A DNA stretch of 64,000 nt, taken from the NCBI RefSeq assembly GCF_921293095.1, contig NC_060259.1, positions 41,645,812 through 41,709,811 on the forward strand, in the 5' to 3' direction. The translations under genes and the position numbers were made by a program. Below the pieces are notes generated by a model, which saw only the letters and a program-made list of their open reading frames with translations, ran no database searches and was not told where the DNA came from. How positions within the stretch are numbered: position 1 is the stretch's first letter; each line of letters starts with the position of its first letter. Positions 58,508 to 64,000 of the stretch are shown here, in pieces. The DNA is from Ischnura elegans. Lineage: Eukaryota; Arthropoda; Insecta; Odonata; Coenagrionidae.

Positions 58508-59090
58508 CAGCGCAATGAGGTTGTTGGAAACAGTTGACAAACGAGAGTGCACCGCTTTCTCCTTCAGCAAGAGAAAGTAATGAAACTATGATTCTTTATA
58601 AATTATGCACGTTCTATGCAGTCAACGGGATCTGAATCCAGGCCCTTGGGTGGGAAGCTTACACTTAATCCTCCACACCAATTCGAAGTAGCATATCAGC
58701 GCAGTGAGGTTGTTGGAAACGGCAGAAAAACGAAAGTGTACCACTTTCTCCTTCAGTAAAAGAAAGGTATTAAGCTCCTTCGAATCTTCATAAATTATGC
58801 ACCTTCTATACAGCCAATGGGATCTGATTCCGGGCCGGATTGGGGTCGGAAGCTAATTCTTAAGCCACCGCTCCACCCCGCAAAGGCATAGCAGCCCAGT
58901 GAGGTTGTTGGTGACAACAGAACAAAAGAAAATATACAATTTTCTGATTTAGAAAGATGAAATACCGAGCATTCTCTGAATATTTGCAGTGTTATTTAAA
59001 TGGAATAAATTCTGGCGGGATTTGAACCCGAGCCTTTAGGGTGGGAAACTTTCTCTAGCCACCACACCGACCTGAGTCCCATAGTAATAT
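58508..59090. repeat. Three tandem ~190-bp units with SINE heads
   Basis: Units start at 58508, 58697 and 58892 with 'CAGCGCAATGAGGTTGTTGG' or close variants. Each ends in a tRNA-like block such as 'GGGATTTGAACCCGAGCC' followed by 'GTGGGAA', on the minus strand the head of the 22540 SINE family. Divergence between units is moderate. The array lies about 260-840 bp upstream of the protease promoter. Confidence 0.75.
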
Positions 59091-60260
59091 GTATTGTGAA
59101 CTTCACGTTCTGAGATATCTGTAGACGGAGGAGAGGATTCCTTTTCCTCCATTTCCGAAGGCTGAAGTCCTTTGAAACACCATCAGTGGAAAACTTCCTT
59201 TCCTTCGTAAATTCATGATCTTAAGATTCCGTCTCGTTAAGCCTGAATCTTTGGAATATCTGCTCGATTGCAATCGGAAAGCGTGGGAATGTGTAACTCG
59301 CAAATATTTTTTTAAACGAGGGGGGCCCTGTGGGGGTCCGAAGGGATGACATTTATTCTGATTGAAAACAATTGGTAAAAAAATCCATCGTTTTCGCGGT
59401 CACTTAGCTGATTGGTGTCATTCCCGGCACCGTTTCATCCCAAGTTCAGCCCAAGTAGGAGTCGCTGAATGGAAATCGAAAGTGGAAGGCGTTGGGGGGT
59501 GGAAGCGAAGTGTCCCATCCGACCTTCGCTACCACTAAACTGTTTGGCCACAATCTTGATACAGTGAAATTTTAATGTTAGCTCTTTCTTTAGACAAGGG
59601 GCGTAAGATGTAAAGTTTGATAAAAGAAAACCCTGAGATGATAGTATAGTTCGAAGTGAAGCATTTTGAATAACCATACACAGACAGCACTATTATTCTT
59701 TCGGCTCGCTGACCAAGAACGTATTATTATTTAATTGATTTAATAAATCGTTTAATCCTTCTCTGCCAAATGAAACTTATGGGCCTCAAAAGCGACAAGG
59801 GCGCCAAGTCTGTAGAATAATTTTTGCTCTCAGGAATGCAATGATATGTCTCACTTCATATTTGATAGTGGCTTAAATATCACCTCCTCAATGTCAGCGA
59901 ATTTCCAACCCTTAAATTGATACCTTTTAGTTTTGCCCACTACTCACTATTGCATGCCCTGTTTGCCCCATTTTTACACACTGCATCAGCGCGTTCGTGA
60001 CACTTGCGTTTTCTTACCTTGATATTCACCCTCTACGCTGAGAGAGAACTGAAATATCATAGTATCAGCGGATACTAAATATCTTACTGTGAGAACTTAA
60101 GTTTGATAAATTCATGTGAAATGGATTTAAATATCGAAAAATTGGAAATAAAAATTGGAATTGAAATTAAACGGATATCAGGGACAGATCTCCTTATTGA
60201 TACCTTTTATTTTCCAATATAACCTGAGGTTTCAGGCGAGATGGAGTAGAAACGGAACAT
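59091..60260. other. No gene recognised
   Basis: No exon or repeat boundary is supported here. Confidence 0.45.
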
Positions 60261-60400
60261 AATGAAGAAGCAGGAGCAATTTCCACAATTTTAAATTTAT
60301 TGGTACTACCGGTTTCGCTTTATACCCTGATGATGCTGTAAAGCGAAACCGGTAGTACCAATAAATTTAAAATTGTGGAAATTGCTCCTGCTTCTTCATT
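60261..60400. mobile_element. Perfect foldback with Penelope-type core
   Basis: The arms 60261-60322 and 60339-60400 are exact reverse complements (62 bp) around a 16-bp loop. Reading plus, CTGATGA (60327-60333), a hairpin and GAAACCGGTA (60345-60354) follow the order of a hammerhead core with a self-complementary stem III (CC/GG) and a UA cleavage position. There is no coding capacity. Confidence 0.8.
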
Positions 60401-62586
60401 TTATTTTCCATTTTGCCATCCGAGTGTCCTTAGTACAATATTCCTAATAACCGAAAAATGAACATTTTCTATTTTTTCCTGGGAGGGAAAGCAATGCAAA
60501 TTTTGTGGATTTTTAGAAAAGAAAGAAATATCTAATAATTTAGTGATTAAAATTTCACTGTCACAAAAGAACTCCTTCGCTTGGAAACAGCATGATGGAT
60601 GCTGAACGAAATATTATGGAAACAACCCTGGGACATCAAAATCAGCATATTTTACGAATTCGGTACACCAGCTGGCGCCTTCATAATTCAATCGTGATAG
60701 AATACATCTTTGTTATGATTAGATTTCTGGTGATAATTCTGCCACACATTGCCTATAAGCAAAGATACGTATTATTCACAGATATGAAAATAATAGATAT
60801 ATAATTTCGATTAGACGAATTAATCTCTCTTATCACAGAGACCTGAAGCCTATCAAGAGGTGAGAGGTTTCGTTTAGCACTGAAGAATGTTCTTAATTTG
60901 AGCTTTCCTTCAATGTTAAACATTGTAATTAAAGAACTCAAAATTTCCTCCACTTTGATCAGTTTCAAATATAACTTTCTGACATTTCATGTCTCTCGAC
61001 ATCTATGATAAATCTTCTGATAAATTTCGCCTGAGATGCTATTTTCTAAAACTATGATGCGTTCACCAATTTCCAATTACTTAATAATTCCACTACTTCA
61101 TCCATTTAGATAGATAAAGAAAATGCGAACGTATGAATAAGGATTTTAATGTTAGCGTGAAATGTTTGATGTTCCATGAATTTAACGATTTGAACTCTTA
61201 CCGAGTCTTCAACAAAAGAATTACCAAAGGAATGGTTTTCAAATGTGTATACGCAGGAGGGCAAAGGCAACAGAAGAGAGATAATCTAAATGGAAATAGT
61301 AATATTTATTTTCTGGGTGTAAAGCGCCCCTCAGAACACCAGTTTTACGTATTTATGAGCTTATAAAATCTCTATACGAACTGACAGTGGAACATTTATG
61401 AAAAAAGCACAGTAATAATAAGTGCGAACATAAATTTAAAATTTCATGCGTTAAAATTTAATAAGCTATGACATATGACAAAATGACAAACCAATGACAT
61501 TTCGTGTAAAGAAATCAAACAGAGCTTTATGAGAAATAACTGGGAGTCCGCTCATCTCTGGATTCGACGATGACTGAACTAAAATTAAAAATAGTTAGAA
61601 AGCTCCTAAATTTATTCAGCAAGACCGAAAGAATGGTCAAAAAACGCTATAAATTATGGGTAAGCTTAAAGGTAAGGCAGCTATCACGTTTGTTGCCGAA
61701 GAAACGACGAAAGTTTTTCGAAAACTAGCCGTGGATTCGCTCGTTTTGGAGAATCTATGTTGTCAGAAATTCCGCTCCCTGCAACCACCCTCGCCTATAC
61801 CCTCCACTGAATTAAGCAGCTATGAAAAACAAAGTTGCGTAATTCAAATTAAATTAAGAAAAAAACGGCAGTTTGAGGTTGCTAAGCATATCACATAATC
61901 CATCAGTGAATGCTTACCCACTCCGTTACTTCTCAGCAGGTCAGTAAAATAAAATATCGCCATTGGAACATCCATATTTTTGCTGTACCAGCACGGTAGT
62001 AGTACCACGGCATCCCACTGAGTATTTTAATTTTTGGATTTCAGTGCAGAAGTTATTGGAATTTCATTTTCGTTCAATGCTACATTATGACAAGTAAATT
62101 AAGTGAATGCTTTTGTTTTCACCCTTCTACGCCTGCTCTCCTCGAGAGGGGGAGGATAGAGGAAGGGAACGAGGCGCTGCACAGTGGGCTGAAATCGAAA
62201 AAAGGTGAAAAAACCTTAAAAATGATATCTTTGAGTATAGGAGTTGAACCTTTTCACAGTAATTGAAAATACATCAGGGCATATTTTTACACAAACAGTT
62301 TTTCATATGTTACTTTTTTAAACAAAATACATGGCCTCAAAGTTGAAAAATTTCGCAAAAATAGCCCGCATTGAATTTATTTTCAAAATTCAGCATGTTA
62401 ATACAAATGGCACACCTTTTGTACTAATTCAATGGTAACAGAACTTTAAAATATTATTACACGTTATGTTTTTGATAATTCTCATTAGCTTTTACGACTT
62501 AGTTGTTGTATTTGTGGCCGATACTGCACGAAATGACGGACTCTGATTTTCGTAGAATTGTTATGTTATTTAGGGAATTAAAAAAA
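60401..62586. other. No gene recognised
   Basis: This is AT-rich sequence. Frames of 60-80 codons have no motifs, and no RNA gene or element ends were found. Confidence 0.45.
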
Positions 62587-62855
62587 GGATCACCGAGTTA
62601 CCTCGAGATATTTACAACACATATACATCAAAGCCTGTAGTGTGTGACACGTAAAGACGATCTGCAACCACCTGCGACGCCAAAATCATGATCGGTTTTT
62701 TGGACTTAGGGCACAGTATATAGCAGTATAAAAAGATTGACAGCGAGTTACTCTCAGATATTTACATCAAAATTACAACAAAAGGTTTAGAGTGCCTATC
62801 TAAATAAATAATCTGCGACAGTTCGCAACAAAAAAAATAAAATCGGTGTTTTTAT
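62587..62855. repeat. Diverged tandem duplication, period ~150 bp
   Basis: Copy 1 (62587-62705) and copy 2 (62735-62855) share in order 'CGAGTTAC', 'AGATATTTACA', 'ATCTGCGAC.../ATCTGCAAC' and 'AAAATC..GATCGG/AAAATCGG'. They are non-coding and considerably diverged. Confidence 0.6.
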
Positions 62856-63068
62856 CGTGCCGTGCAGTCCGCGGTTGCTCCCTGGCAACATGCACTAATG
62901 CATTGACAACCATTGTGCAAAGTTTCGACATCCATAATAAAAAAAATCAGTGATGACGTTTTGTCCAGCATCTTTCGATTTCATCGCGCTGTGCGTCGCG
63001 TCGTCGCCGACTGTCGCTTATCCCCTTCAGTGCCAGTGTATGGTACATCTGGTTTTCCAATAATTTCC

Positions 63069-63150
63069 TAACCTAAAGGCCTGTTTACACAGTACATTGA
63101 CCCGTACGAGTTAATGTCTAAATGTGTGAACGTGAGCATGAAACCAAAAA
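63069..63150 (+). repeat. Possible transposon terminus
   Basis: 'AGGCCTGTTTACACAGTACA' resembles DNA-transposon termini of the GGCC-TTTACAC type (compare 14395-14628). No matching opposite end was found within the window. Confidence 0.35.
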
Positions 63151-63187
63151 TGTTCCAATCCTTTCCACAAAAATCATTCGCGCACTT

Positions 63188-63465
63188 TGATCCAGACTAA
63201 GACACTTACACTCGGACTAAGACGCAGACCCAGACTAAGACTCAGAACCGCGCTAAAATTTATACCCGGACTAAGACTTAGACCCTGAATAAAATTTAGA
63301 CCCATACTAAGATTTAGACTCGGACCAAAAGTTAGACCAGGACTAAAATTTAGACCTAGACTAATATTTAGACCCGGAATAAGATTAGAACCTGGTCTAA
63401 TATTTAGACCTGGCCTTATATTTGAACTTAGACTAATTTTCTGGCTTGGGCATATAATTTGACCA
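63188..63465 (+). repeat. 18-bp minisatellite, about 15 copies
   Basis: The consensus is close to ACTAAGATTTAGACCCGG. The first copies carry small length changes and the later ones hold an 18-bp register. The array contains frequent TAA and TAG in plus-strand frames, so it is not coding on that strand. Confidence 0.8.
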
Positions 63466-64000
63466 GATATGAAACTTATTGTTAGACCTTATCTGCCTAC
63501 CTGTTTCAGCTGTTCCCAAAGAAATTGAATATTGTCCTGTAAGAAGTGACATCCAGAGATTTTCTCTAGACATACCGAGATTATAAATGATCTAGGTTTT
63601 TCCCCATGGTCTAGCCTGCATCTGTCTCAGACCTAATCTTCCTCTGCCGCGCGCACGGCCATAAATTCATATAGAGCAATGCAACGGAATGTATTTGTTG
63701 ACTTGGCCGTATCCTACTTGGTATTTAAAAATCGCCTGTCAGGTATGTTACCAATTTTTTCACCTGACAGTGGCCTGATGAACATGAATATTTCTGCAGT
63801 AAGTATTATTATACAATTAATTTTGCCGCGTTTATCGAGGAATGTCATAAATTTCTCTGTATTTGTACTGGATACTTTCTTCTTGTGTGATTATGAGGTC
63901 TTGTCATCTGCGGGAATAGGTCGATTCCTCAGCCCCTTTAAATGCGGCCTTATTAAGGCTTTCGGGCTTAGCGTCAAGTTGGAGCACTGACGTCACACCG
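63466..64000. other. No gene recognised
   Basis: A 103-codon frame at 63679-63990 is hydrophobic in places but has no recognisable family, signal or splice support. Confidence 0.4.

Noticed and set aside
1..64000. CRISPR array, operon or phage genes
   Set aside because: No regularly spaced direct repeats with unique spacers and no clustered same-strand genes. The 18-bp array at 63.2 kb has no spacers, and splicing plus transposon content show a eukaryotic nuclear sequence.

Overview
The window looks like AT-rich, repeat-dense nuclear DNA from an arthropod, most likely an insect with a large genome. Support for this: one protein gene has introns up to about 12.8 kb with GT-AG borders. RTE-type and Jockey/CR1-type LINE remnants, a Penelope-like element, tRNA-derived SINEs and several MITEs occur across the window. 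There are no operons or bacterial ribosome sites. I cannot name the species.

The one gene I can rebuild with confidence is on the minus strand, from about 58.22 kb down to about 29.9 kb. It has seven coding exons (58163-58059, 45256-45130, 37350-37188, 35005-34788, 33941-33736, 30908-30851, 30180-30056). All exon phases fit, giving a 333-residue secreted trypsin-like serine protease (S1A) with a complete His-Asp-Ser triad, Asp at the trypsin specificity position, an R-IVGG activation site and an unusually acidic, tyrosine-rich pro-region. A TATA box lies upstream, and ATTAAA and AATAAA signals lie downstream. The introns hold many repeats. A second, weaker candidate on the plus strand is a compact single-exon transcription unit at about 19.35-20.10 kb. 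It has a TATA-like box, an open frame of 73 codons with a good start context, an AU-rich element and a poly(A) signal, but I do not recognise its product.

Region by region. 0-5.6 kb: mostly featureless, with short RTE 3' ends and a tRNA-like SINE. 5.6-7.6 kb: a palindromic Penelope-type insertion with a 16-bp target duplication, then a 5'-truncated RTE-type LINE with a broken RT active site. 10-16 kb: four TIR elements, one with an 8-bp and one with a 3-bp target duplication. 16-18.3 kb: a CpG-rich patch and a decayed Jockey/CR1-type LINE. 19.3-20.1 kb: the small gene. 20.6-23 kb: SINEs and an RTE tail. 24.05-26.43 kb: a Penelope-like element with 493-bp terminal inverted repeats, RT and GIY-YIG domains, and a 14-bp target duplication. 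27.7 kb: a clean hAT-type MITE. 28.3-28.9 kb: two more palindromic Penelope-type remnants. 29.9-58.2 kb: the protease gene. 58.5-59.1 kb: three tandem ~190-bp SINE-related units upstream of its promoter. 60.3 kb: a perfect 62-bp-arm foldback. 62.6-63.5 kb: a diverged tandem duplication and an 18-bp minisatellite.

The most interesting theme is a set of small palindromic elements at seven loci. Several of them share with the full Penelope-like element a terminal motif resembling a hammerhead ribozyme core (CTGANGA, a hairpin, GAAA, a short self-complementary stem and a UH cleavage position), with one recurring extra nucleotide before stem II.
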